Below are positions 1 through 7,346 of a stretch of DNA of 62,021 nt, one piece after another. Where the stretch lies: positions 1-62,021 of the forward strand of contig JAGCRH010000098.1 of NCBI GenBank assembly GCA_017964785.1, given 5' to 3'. This DNA is from Prevotella sp. Lineage in GTDB: Bacteria; Bacteroidota; Bacteroidia; Bacteroidales; Bacteroidaceae. Each line of letters starts with the position of its first letter. Within the stretch, counting starts at the first letter, position 1. A model generated the notes under the pieces. The model was not told the DNA's origin. It ran no database searches and saw only the letters and a list, made by a program, of their open reading frames with translations. Made by a program: the position numbers and the translations under genes.

Positions 1-1142
1 AGATTCTCTACAAATGCGTGCATGATCTGCAGGACGCCTATCTGCCGATTATCGAGTCGGAGGAGTTCAAACGCGAGTATCATGCGCTGTTGAAGGACTA
101 TGTGGGCCGCCCTTCACCCCTTTATTATGCCAAGCGGATGAGCGAGCAGTATGGTTGTCAGTTGTATCTGAAACGCGAAGACCTGAACCACACGGGTGCC
201 CACAAGATCAACAACACCATCGGACAGATCCTGTTGGCGAAGAAGATGGGTAAGACGCGTATCATCGCTGAGACGGGAGCCGGACAGCACGGTGTGGCAA
301 CGGCAACAGTCTGTGCGCTGATGAACATGAAGTGCGAGGTGTTTATGGGGGCTACCGATGTGGAGCGCCAGCATACGAACGTAGAGCGTATGAAGATGCT
401 GGGTGCTGAGGTGCATCCCGTAAGAACAGGTAACATGACACTTTCTGATGCGTGTAGCGAGGCGATTAGAGACTGGTGCTGTCATCCGTCAGACACCTTT
501 TATATCGTAGGTTCGACGATGGGGCCCCACCCCTATCCCGACCTCGTGGCAAAGATGCAGAGCGTCATCTCCGAAGAGATCAAATGGCAACTTGAAGAAA
601 AGATCGGGCGCGAATACCCTGATTACCTGATTGCTTGTATCGGTGGAGGCTCGAATGCCGCAGGCACCATCTATCACTATATGGATGATGAACGCGTAAA
701 GATCGTATTGGCTGAGGCTGGCGGACACGGTTGGGATACCGACTATACTGCCGCAACCATTCATCGTGGCACGACGGGTATACTGCACGGGGCAAAGATG
801 CTAGTGATGCAGGATGAGGACGGACAGATACAGGAGGCCTTCACGATTTCCGCAGGTCTCGATTATCCGGGTGTGGGGCCGATGCACTGTAATATGGCGA
901 AGAAAGGTCGTACGCAGGTGCTCTCCATCAACGACGACGAGGCCATCTATGGCGGTTATGAACTCACCCGAATGGAGGGTATCATCCCTGCCATCGAGTC
1001 AGCCCACGCCATCGCCGCCTTGAAGAAACTCTCGTTTAAGCCTTCTGATGTGGTGGTGCTCACCGTCAGCGGTCGAGGCGACAAGGATGTAGAGACTTAT
1101 CTGAAGAATAAGGCGATGGCGAAGGAGTACGGGGAGTTTTAA
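1..1142 (+). CDS. trpB: Tryptophan synthase beta subunit (5' truncated by window edge)
   Basis: PLP enzyme that joins indole and L-serine to give L-tryptophan, working as a complex with TrpA. The frame is already open at base 3 (ILYKCVHDLQ), before the first possible start (GTG at 18), so the true start lies left of the window. About 20 N-terminal residues are missing compared with the family's ~395. The PLP-lysine motif HTGAHKINN and the phosphate-binding loop GGGSNA are intact, and the C-terminus is complete (TAA 1140-1142). It is the first visible gene of a trpB-E-G-D-C-F-A operon, an order familiar from Bacteroidetes. The operon promoter and any leader or attenuator lie outside the window. 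Confidence 0.97.
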   Translation, partial: ILYKCVHDLQDAYLPIIESEEFKREYHALLKDYVGRPSPLYYAKRMSEQYGCQLYLKREDLNHTGAHKINNTIGQILLAKKMGKTRIIAETGAGQHGVATATVCALMNMKCEVFMGATDVERQHTNVERMKMLGAEVHPVRTGNMTLSDACSEAIRDWCCHPSDTFYIVGSTMGPHPYPDLVAKMQSVISEEIKWQLEEKIGREYPDYLIACIGGGSNAAGTIYHYMDDERVKIVLAEAGGHGWDTDYTAATIHRGTTGILHGAKMLVMQDEDGQIQEAFTISAGLDYPGVGPMHCNMAKKGRTQVLSINDDEAIYGGYELTRMEGIIPAIESAHAIAALKKLSFKPSDVVVLTVSGRGDKDVETYLKNKAMAKEYGEF

Positions 1143-1165
1143 TTAGGAATTAGAAATTAGAAATT
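1143..1165. repeat. AATTAGAA microrepeat spacer between trpB and trpE
   Basis: The whole 23-base gap is a degenerate repeat of AATTAGAA running straight into the trpE ATG. It belongs to a different word family from the CCCATT spacers at the other trp junctions. Confidence 0.7.
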
Positions 1166-2557
1166 ATGATTACCTATAAATATCAAACCAGCAGTAAGAC
1201 CATTCTGGCTGATCTTTATACCCCAGTTGGAGTTTATATGCGACTGCGCGACCTCTATCCGCAGAGTGCGCTGATGGAGAGTTCGGACTATCACGATGCG
1301 AACAACTCGCGCTCGTTTATCGGACTGAATCCCATCGCCAGCGTGGCTATCGGACATGGCATCGCAACCATCAGTTATCCTGACGGCTCGACTTTCAGTC
1401 ACGAAGTGAATAAGGACTATCGTTCAGATAACGCCATCCACGAACTCATTGACCGTATCGAGGTTACTGGCGAGGATGCAGCCGTCTGCGGACTCTTCGG
1501 CTATACCTCATTCAATGCCGTGCGCTATTTTGAGGACATCGCCGTAAAGGACGAGACACAGGCCAAGAACGATGCGCCCGACGTGCTTTATATCTTATAT
1601 AAGGTGGTGATTGAGTTCGACCATCATAACAATATGCTCAAAGTTGTGACGCTGGGCGACGCTGCCGACATCGATGCTGTGCTCAAAGCGATGAACAAGT
1701 CCAATGTGCAGGCATACGATTTCCATCCCGTAGGTGATGTCAGAAGCACGCTGACCGACGATGAGCACAGAGCGAACATCCGTAAGGGCATCCAGCACTG
1801 TCTGCGTGGCGATGTGTTCCAGATCGTGCTCTCGCGCCGCTTCATCCAGAAATACGAGGGCGATGACTTCAAACTCTATCGCGCCCTGCGCAGCATCAAT
1901 CCCTCACCCTATCTCTTCTACTTCGATTTCGGAGGTTTCCGCATCTTCGGCTCGTCGCCCGAAACCCACTGTCGTATCGAGGGCAAGAAAGCCTACATCG
2001 ACCCTATCGCCGGAACCACCAGACGTACGGGTGATGCTGAGGCCGACCGCAAGGGAGCCGAATATCTGCGCAACGACCCGAAGGAGAATGCCGAACACGT
2101 GATGCTCGTCGACCTCGCCCGCAACGATCTCAGTCGCAACTGTCACGGGGTGAAGGTTGATTTCTACAAGGATCTGCAGTATTACTCTCATGTCATTCAT
2201 CTGGTGTCGAGAGTGTCAGGTGAACTCGACGAGGGTGCTGATCCCATCAAGGCCTTTATCGACACCTTCCCCGCTGGCACACTCTCAGGAGCGCCGAAAG
2301 TGCGTGCTATGCAACTCATCTCTGAATACGAGCCGCACAATCGCGGTGCCTACGGCGGTTGTATCGGTATCATCGGCCTCGACGGTTCACTGAATCAGGC
2401 CATCACCATCCGCACGTTTGTCTCGCGCAACGGTGAACTCTGGTTCCAGGCTGGCGGCGGCATCGTGGCCATGAGCGATGTAGAGTATGAATTACAGGAA
2501 GTGAACAACAAACTCGGTGCGCTCCGCAAAGCCATTGAGAAGGCTGCAACCCTATAA
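1166..2557 (+). CDS. trpE: Anthranilate synthase component I
   Basis: Chorismate-using subunit of anthranilate synthase, the first committed step of tryptophan synthesis; TrpG supplies ammonia. The 463 residues cover the whole chorismate-binding domain. Conserved blocks are GSSPETH, PIAGTTRRTG, LARNDLSRNC, FPAGTLSGAPK and YGGCIG. The N-terminal LMESSD resembles the LLES element used for tryptophan feedback binding, which supports TrpE over the related PabB, as does its place between trpB and trpG. The ATG at 1166 directly follows the microrepeat spacer. Confidence 0.95.
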   Translation: MITYKYQTSSKTILADLYTPVGVYMRLRDLYPQSALMESSDYHDANNSRSFIGLNPIASVAIGHGIATISYPDGSTFSHEVNKDYRSDNAIHELIDRIEVTGEDAAVCGLFGYTSFNAVRYFEDIAVKDETQAKNDAPDVLYILYKVVIEFDHHNNMLKVVTLGDAADIDAVLKAMNKSNVQAYDFHPVGDVRSTLTDDEHRANIRKGIQHCLRGDVFQIVLSRRFIQKYEGDDFKLYRALRSINPSPYLFYFDFGGFRIFGSSPETHCRIEGKKAYIDPIAGTTRRTGDAEADRKGAEYLRNDPKENAEHVMLVDLARNDLSRNCHGVKVDFYKDLQYYSHVIHLVSRVSGELDEGADPIKAFIDTFPAGTLSGAPKVRAMQLISEYEPHNRGAYGGCIGIIGLDGSLNQAITIRTFVSRNGELWFQAGGGIVAMSDVEYELQEVNNKLGALRKAIEKAATL

Positions 2558-2587
2558 GACCCATTAAACCCATTATCCCCATATAAT
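2558..2587. repeat. CCCATT microrepeat spacer trpE-trpG
   Basis: Three CCCAT words, about 9 bases apart, fill the 30-base gap between the trpE stop and the trpG start. Confidence 0.75.
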
Positions 2588-3151
2588 ATGAAGATTGTCA
2601 TCATCGATAATTACGACTCATTCACCTACAACCTGAGTCATTTAGTAAAGGAACTCGGCGCAGAGGTCACCGTCGTGCGCAACGACCAGTTCGAACTCGC
2701 CGACCTCGAACCATACAGTAAGATCATCCTCTCGCCGGGTCCCGGTATCCCTTCTGAGGCAGGACTGCTGCTCGACGTGATAAAGACCTATGCCGGTAAG
2801 AAACCCATCCTGGGTGTCTGCTTAGGCCATCAGGCCATCGGCGAATCATTCGGTGGCAAACTCGAAAACCTCTCTGACGTCTTTCACGGGGTCACAACCC
2901 CTTGTCACATCATCGCCGACGATCCTATTTTCAGCGGCATCGAGCGCACTATCACCATCGGGCGCTACCACTCTTGGGTGGTCTCTAACGAAGGCCTGCC
3001 CGACTGTCTGGAAGTGACCGCCGTCAGCGACGAAGGACAGATTATGGCCCTCCGCCATCGCGAATTAAACGTTCGCGGCATCCAGTTTCACCCCGAGAGC
3101 GTCCTCACGCCCGATGGTCGCAAGATGCTCCAAAACTGGCTCTTCCTCTAA
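2588..3151 (+). CDS. trpG: Anthranilate synthase component II (glutamine amidotransferase)
   Basis: Class I glutamine amidotransferase that hydrolyses glutamine and passes ammonia to TrpE. It has 187 residues, normal for a free-standing TrpG. Visible motifs are the N-terminal DNYDSFTYNL, the oxyanion segment SPGPGIP, the nucleophile elbow GVCLGHQAIGE and the His-Glu pair in QFHPESV. It sits between trpE and trpD. A PabA role in folate synthesis is also possible, as in bacteria that share one subunit. Confidence 0.95.
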   Translation: MKIVIIDNYDSFTYNLSHLVKELGAEVTVVRNDQFELADLEPYSKIILSPGPGIPSEAGLLLDVIKTYAGKKPILGVCLGHQAIGESFGGKLENLSDVFHGVTTPCHIIADDPIFSGIERTITIGRYHSWVVSNEGLPDCLEVTAVSDEGQIMALRHRELNVRGIQFHPESVLTPDGRKMLQNWLFL

Positions 3152-3192
3152 CTCCCATCATACCCATTTAACCCATTAAACCCATTCACAAT
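3152..3192. repeat. CCCATT microrepeat spacer trpG-trpD
   Basis: The 41-base gap holds four CCCAT(T) words at roughly 9-10 base intervals and little else. Confidence 0.75.
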
Positions 3193-4203
3193 ATGGCACA
3201 GACAATGAAAGACATCCTGAATAGGATGCTGAACCACGAGGAACTCTCCCGTGAAGAAATGAAGAATATCCTGATTGGTATCACCCAGAGTGAGTACCCC
3301 ACAGAACAGATTACAGCCCTGCTCACCGCCTTGCAGATGCGTGGCGTCACCGTCGACGAACTGCTTGGTTTCCGTGATGGTATCTTGGAGACGGGTGTTC
3401 CCGCCATCCTCAATGCAGACCGCTACATTGATGTTGTAGGCACAGGCGGCGACCGCAAGAACACGTTTAATATCTCTACCACCAGTTGTTTCGTGATTGC
3501 GGGCGCAGGTTACAAGGTCGCCAAACACGGCAACTATGCTGCCACAAGCGTCAGCGGCGCCTCGAACGTGATCCAGCATCACGGCATCAAGTTCACCGAC
3601 GATATCGATCGTCTCAACCGTTCTTTGAATGAGGCAGGCATCGTCTATCTCCACGCCCAACTCTTCGCGAAGGCGATGAAGTTCGTCGGACCGATCAGAA
3701 AAGCCCTCCAATTCCCCACGATCTTCAATCTCCTGGGGCCGCTGGTGAACCCCTCTCAGCCACAGTGCCAACTCCTCGGTGTCGCAAACCTCGACCAGAT
3801 GCGCCTCTACAATCAGGTGTACCAGAAGATCGGTATCGACTACGGCATTGTGAACTCCATCGACGGCTACGATGAGATCTCCCTCACGGGCGACTTCAAG
3901 GTGACCACCAAGAACTACGAGCGTATCTTCTCGCCCAGAGATCTGGGATTCGAGATTGCCAAGCCCGAGGAACTCGTGGGTGGTGCCACTGAGGAAGAAG
4001 CCGCTCAGATCTTCGACTCCGTTTTGGATAATCGCGCCCTCCCCGCCCAGAAGAACATCGTGCTCGCCAATGCCGCCTTCGGTATCCAGGTACTCGAAAA
4101 GGGTGAGAAGAGCATCGAGGAGTGCATCGCCATCGCCCGCGAGAGCATCGACAGCGGTTCTGCCCTCCGCACCTTCCAGAAATTCGTCGAACTCAATTCA
4201 TAA
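3193..4203 (+). CDS. trpD: Anthranilate phosphoribosyltransferase
   Basis: Transfers the phosphoribosyl group of PRPP to anthranilate. The 336 residues match the stand-alone family length. The PRPP loop GTGGDRKNTFNIST is followed by KHGNYAATSVSGASN, and the central FNLLGPLVNP block is present. The ATG at 3193 follows the CCCATT spacer. Stop at 4201-4203. Confidence 0.96.
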   Translation: MAQTMKDILNRMLNHEELSREEMKNILIGITQSEYPTEQITALLTALQMRGVTVDELLGFRDGILETGVPAILNADRYIDVVGTGGDRKNTFNISTTSCFVIAGAGYKVAKHGNYAATSVSGASNVIQHHGIKFTDDIDRLNRSLNEAGIVYLHAQLFAKAMKFVGPIRKALQFPTIFNLLGPLVNPSQPQCQLLGVANLDQMRLYNQVYQKIGIDYGIVNSIDGYDEISLTGDFKVTTKNYERIFSPRDLGFEIAKPEELVGGATEEEAAQIFDSVLDNRALPAQKNIVLANAAFGIQVLEKGEKSIEECIAIARESIDSGSALRTFQKFVELNS

Positions 4204-4235
4204 AACCCATTAAACCCATTTATCCCATTCATCCC
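4204..4235. repeat. CCCATT microrepeat spacer trpD-trpC
   Basis: Four CCCAT words occupy the gap. The last runs into the trpC start as CCCATGG, so the repeat contributes bases to the start codon itself. Confidence 0.75.
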
Positions 4236-5057
4236 ATGGATATCCTTCAAGAAATCGTCGCCCACAAGCGCATTGAGGTGGAGCGCTTCAAGGCGCAACT
4301 CAGCGAGCGCGACATACACCGACGGGTGGAAGCGATACTCGACTTCACCGCACCGTCGATGGCACAGGCCCTCACCGAGTCGTCCTCTGGCATCATCGCC
4401 GAGTTCAAGCGCCGCTCCCCCTCGAAAGGCTGGATCAAGGAAGAGGGAAAAGCCGAGGAGATTCCCCTCGCCTACCAACAGAACAGTGCTGCGGCCCTCT
4501 CCATCCTCACCGACGAGCATTACTTCGGTGGCTGCGACGACTTTATCCGTATCGCCCGCCGCAGCGGGGTGCAGATTCCCATCCTCTACAAGAACTTCAT
4601 CATCGACGAGTACCAACTCTTTCAGGCCCGTCTCTGTGGCGCTTCCGCCGTCCTGCTGATTGCCGCCGACCTCTCATTGGCTGCGTGCAAGTCACTGTTG
4701 CAGACCGCCCACGAGTTGGGGATGGAGGTTCTCCTGGAGATGCACGCTGAGGACGAACTCGACTACGCAACCCTCGAGTCCGATATGTGCGGCATCAACA
4801 ACCGCAATCTGGGTACGTTCATCACCGATGTCCACAACTCCTTCCGTCTGGCAGAACTTCTGCCCAAGGAGGCTGTGAAGGTCAGCGAGAGCGGCATCTC
4901 GAATCCCGAAACCGTCAAGATGCTCCGCCAAGCCGGTTTTCGCGGTTTCCTCATCGGCGAGACCTTCATGAAGACCCCCGCCCCCGGCTTAGCCCTCCGC
5001 GATTTCATCACCCATTTGACCCATGAGCCCCATGAGCCCCATTCAACCCATAATTAA
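4236..5057 (+). CDS. trpC: Indole-3-glycerol-phosphate synthase
   Basis: Closes the ring of CdRP to indole-3-glycerol phosphate. I chose the ATG at 4236 (MDILQEIVAHKRIEVE). The frame is open further upstream, but that would overlap trpD and lacks family residues. The product is 273 residues, a TIM barrel with EFKRRSPSKGWI, the second catalytic lysine region LYKNFIIDEYQ, GINNRNL and SESGIS. The enzyme core ends near GLALRDFI. The last ~15 residues (THLTHEPHEPHSTHN) are a translation of CCCAT microrepeats and are probably not functional. The 3' end overlaps the trpF start by 35 bases. Confidence 0.95.
   Translation: MDILQEIVAHKRIEVERFKAQLSERDIHRRVEAILDFTAPSMAQALTESSSGIIAEFKRRSPSKGWIKEEGKAEEIPLAYQQNSAAALSILTDEHYFGGCDDFIRIARRSGVQIPILYKNFIIDEYQLFQARLCGASAVLLIAADLSLAACKSLLQTAHELGMEVLLEMHAEDELDYATLESDMCGINNRNLGTFITDVHNSFRLAELLPKEAVKVSESGISNPETVKMLRQAGFRGFLIGETFMKTPAPGLALRDFITHLTHEPHEPHSTHN
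5010..5052. repeat. CCCAT microrepeats inside the trpC/trpF overlap
   Basis: Five CCCAT words here are translated in two frames. They give the His/Pro-rich trpC tail and the N-terminal MSPMSPIQP of TrpF, upstream of the family's usual start at IIKVCGMR. Confidence 0.75.
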
Positions 5058-5689
5058 GGTCTGTGGCATGCGCGAGCCCGATAACATCCGCGCCGTCGAA
5101 GCCCTCGGCATCGAACTGATGGGTTTCATCTTCTGGCCCCGTTCCTCGCGCTACGTCGCCGAGCGTCCCGCCTATCTGCCCACGCACTGCAAACGAGTCG
5201 GTGTGTTCGTCGATGAGGCCATCGAGACCGTCTGTCGCCTCGCTGCCGACTACGCCCTCGACTTCATCCAGTTGCACGGCCACGAGTCGCCCGACTACAT
5301 CCGGACCCTCAATGCCCAATGTTCAATGGTCAATGTTCAATGTTCAATCATTAAGGCCTTCAACATCGCCACCACTGCTGACCTCGCTCAGACCGCCCCT
5401 TACGCCGGGCTCGTCGATCTCTTTCTTTTCGACACGAAAGGTCCCTCCGTCGGCGGTAATGGTGAGAAGTTCGACTGGGGCGTTCTCTCCGCCTACGACG
5501 GCTCTACGCCCTTTCTCCTCTCCGGCGGTATCGGCCCCGACGACGCAGAGGTTCTCACCTCTCACCTCTAAAAAATGCATCGGTATCGACCTCAACTCCC
5601 GCCTCGAACTTTCCCCAGGCTTGAAGGACGTCGCCGTCCTCCGTCGTTTCCTCACCCAATTAACCCATTCATCCCATCAAACCCATTAA
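5023..5689 (+). pseudogene. trpF: Phosphoribosylanthranilate isomerase, frameshifted near the 3' end
   Basis: Amadori isomerase step between TrpD and TrpC. Frame 1 (ATG 5023) runs through IKVCGMREP, QLHGHESPDYIRTL and LLSGGIGPDDAE, then stops at TAA 5569-5571 after 182 residues. The missing C-terminus (KKCIGIDLNSRLELSPGLKD) continues in the +1 frame to a stop at 5687-5689. Just before the stop lies an exact 7-bp tandem duplication, CTCACCT at 5554-5560 and 5561-5567. Removing one copy restores a single frame. However, spacing in other TrpF proteins fits two missing bases slightly better (HL-x-KK-C). The GIDLNSR strand helps bind phosphate, so the truncated form may be inactive. An assembly error cannot be excluded. 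The protein also carries a microrepeat-derived insert at about residues 98-108. Confidence 0.85.
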
Positions 5690-5699
5690 ACCCATCACA
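5652..5699. repeat. CCCATT microrepeat spacer trpF-trpA
   Basis: Five CCCA(T/A)-type words. In the +1 frame they encode the TrpF tail LTQLTHSSHQTH. The array ends three bases before the trpA ATG. Confidence 0.75.
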
Positions 5700-5702
5700 A
5701 CA

Positions 5703-6482
5703 ATGAACAAAATCAATTCCCTTTTCGCAAACAGCGCAGACCAGAAACTCCTGTCGCTCTATTTCTGTGCCGGTTGTCCCACCCTCGATGGCACCGCCGA
5801 CGTCATCCTGACGATGCAACGCAGAGGCATCGCGATGATTGAGGTAGGCATCCCGTTCAGCGATCCGTTGGCCGATGGTCCCGTCATCCAGTCTGCCGCC
5901 ACGCAGGCTCTCAGAAACGGTATGACCCTCAGCAAACTCTTCGCCCAACTCGCAGCCATCAAGGACCAGGTAGAAATCCCCCTCGTACTGATGGGCTACC
6001 TCAACCCTATCCTGCACTACGGCATCGAGAAGTTCTGCCAGTCGTGTGTCGAGGCAGGTGTCAGCGGAGCCATCATTCCCGACCTCCCCTTCGACGACTA
6101 CCTGAACATCGTGAAACCCGTCGCGGATCGCTACGACCTGCGCATCATCATGCTCATCACCCCCGAGACCAGCGAGGAGCGTATCCGTTTCATCGACGAC
6201 CACACCGACGGCTTCATTTACATGGTGTCCTCTGCCTCCATCACCGGTACGCAGAAATCCTTCGACGACGCCAAACAGGAATACTTCCGCCGCATCGATG
6301 CGATGCACCTGCGCAATCCCCGTATGATCGGCTTCGGCATCTCCAACGCCCAAACCCTCAAGGCCGCACAGGACAACGCTGCTGGTGCCATCATCGGCTC
6401 GAAGTTCGTCACCCTGCTCAACGAGGCCGACGGCAACGCCGACATCGCCCTCGACCGTCTGTTCGAGGCGCTGAAACAATAA
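5703..6482 (+). CDS. trpA: Tryptophan synthase alpha subunit
   Basis: Cleaves indole-3-glycerol phosphate and channels indole to TrpB. The TIM barrel of 259 residues is of normal length. The catalytic Glu and Asp lie in IEVGIPFSDPLADGPVIQ, followed by MGYLNPILHYG, IPDLPFDDY and the phosphate-binding GFGISNAQT. It is the last gene of the operon. It ends 15 bases from the convergent zinc-ribbon gene, and I see no strong terminator of its own in that gap. Confidence 0.96.
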   Translation: MNKINSLFANSADQKLLSLYFCAGCPTLDGTADVILTMQRRGIAMIEVGIPFSDPLADGPVIQSAATQALRNGMTLSKLFAQLAAIKDQVEIPLVLMGYLNPILHYGIEKFCQSCVEAGVSGAIIPDLPFDDYLNIVKPVADRYDLRIIMLITPETSEERIRFIDDHTDGFIYMVSSASITGTQKSFDDAKQEYFRRIDAMHLRNPRMIGFGISNAQTLKAAQDNAAGAIIGSKFVTLLNEADGNADIALDRLFEALKQ

Positions 6483-6497
6483 GCAGTCGTTGGGATC

Positions 6498-6791
6498 CTA
6501 CGTCCAGAACTCCTTCTCGCCGGTAGCCGCCATCTCCCCCTGGCACTTCGGACAGGTGTGTTTGTTCCACAGCCTGATACGGTCGCTGCCGCAGTTCAGG
6601 CACAGGCGTCCCACCTCACTTCTGTACGAGGGAGCCACATCGGCAATGATACCGCCCATCACAATGTTCTGGATCGTCTTGCAGTCTGGACACGACATCG
6701 CCGCAATCTCCTGACGGAAGAGCCCGCGCCCCTCGTACACATCGGCTTCATAGCCGCACTGCTTACAGCGATATTTCAGTTTCCAGGCCAT
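6498..6791 (-). CDS. Small multi-zinc-ribbon protein
   Basis: A 97-residue protein with four CxxC knuckles (YRCKQCGY, CPDC, CLNC, CPKC), enough for two zinc ribbons, and a short C-terminal tail (EKEFWT). It has no signal peptide, so it is probably cytosolic. Function is unknown; such small zinc ribbons can bind nucleic acid or act as protein adaptors. I chose the ATG at 6791 (MAWKLKYRCKQ). The frame stays open upstream only because it reads into the tmRNA terminator and T-arm. An in-frame ATG at 6803 is the alternative. The gene begins about 14 bases after the ssrA terminator with no clear promoter, so it may depend on read-through. Confidence 0.75.
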   Translation of the reverse strand: MAWKLKYRCKQCGYEADVYEGRGLFRQEIAAMSCPDCKTIQNIVMGGIIADVAPSYRSEVGRLCLNCGSDRIRLWNKHTCPKCQGEMAATGEKEFWT

Positions 6792-6804
6792 CGTTCTTTG
6801 CATC

Positions 6805-6831
6805 AAAAAGGCCCTCCCGTCGTAGGAGGGC
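6805..6831 (-). terminator. Intrinsic terminator of ssrA
   Basis: Read on the minus strand: GCCCTCC stem, short loop, GGAGGGC, then CTTTTT (stem-loop 6811-6831, T tract 6805-6809). It lies 9 bases downstream of the mature tmRNA 3' end. Confidence 0.85.
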
Positions 6832-6839
6832 TTTCTCTG

Positions 6840-7235
6840 TGGAAGTGGAGGGATTCGAACCCTCGTCCGCACAAGGAAACCATACGCTTTCTACATGCTT
6901 ATCTCAGCCTTCATTTTCGTGATGCAACAAGACCTGAGCCACCAATTACACCCTTATCCTCTAAAATTTCATCCCGCCATCGAGGCCTGACAAGACTATT
7001 TCCGATTTTCCTGCGCCGCTGGATCTTTGGATTCGGAACACCATCCTCGGAGCGACGTCTCGTTCTCTCACCTTGTAAGAGAATAAAGCCAGTAATCTAC
7101 TGTACTTCGATTAGGCAGCGAGAGCGTAACGTGTTTCGCCAATTAATTTTTCGACCGACGTGATTATGGAGTCCACAGTCATCACTCCGCATGCTTACGT
7201 ACCATCTCGACTTGCCGTCAAATCCAGTCACCCCC
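6840..7235 (-). ncRNA. ssrA: tmRNA (transfer-messenger RNA)
   Basis: Rescues stalled ribosomes and tags the unfinished protein for degradation. The 5' end GGGGGTGACTGGATTTGACG pairs with 3' CACTTCC to give a 7-bp acceptor stem (7229-7235 with 6841-6847, including G-T wobbles). The discriminator base is at 6840. The T-arm is GAGGG-TTCGAAT-CCCTC. The tag frame at 7140-7111 reads GETRYALAA then TAA, close to the GETxYALAA tags of Bacteroides. The terminal CCA is not fully encoded. Length is about 396 nt, normal for a one-piece tmRNA. Confidence 0.95.
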
Positions 7236-7260
7236 AGATTATAGATGTCGTAATCCGTTG

Positions 7261-7291
7261 CAAAGGTACAAAAATCCCCGTAATCTCCAAA
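7261..7291 (-). promoter_or_regulatory. Bacteroidetes-type promoter of ssrA
   Basis: Minus strand: -33 TTTG (7288-7291), a 19-base spacer and -7 TACCTTTG (7261-7268). This predicts a start near 7254, about 20 bases before the mature 5' end, so the leader would be trimmed (presumably by RNase P). Confidence 0.8.
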
Positions 7292-7346
7292 CTTTTTCGC
7301 AGAAAAATGCACGCATACAGGTCGGCCACCATCAAATCCTGCATCG

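Noticed and set aside
1166..2557. trpE as pabB (aminodeoxychorismate synthase)
   Set aside because: The LMES-type feedback element and its position inside the trp operon favour TrpE.
5566..5575. Programmed +1 frameshift in trpF like that of prfB
   Set aside because: CTC-TAA-A does not allow good re-pairing after a +1 slip, and no internal Shine-Dalgarno is evident; a mutation or assembly error is simpler.
6792..6872. N-terminal extension of the zinc-ribbon gene to 6872
   Set aside because: It would be translated from the tmRNA T-arm and terminator (RVRIPPLPQ), which is structural RNA.
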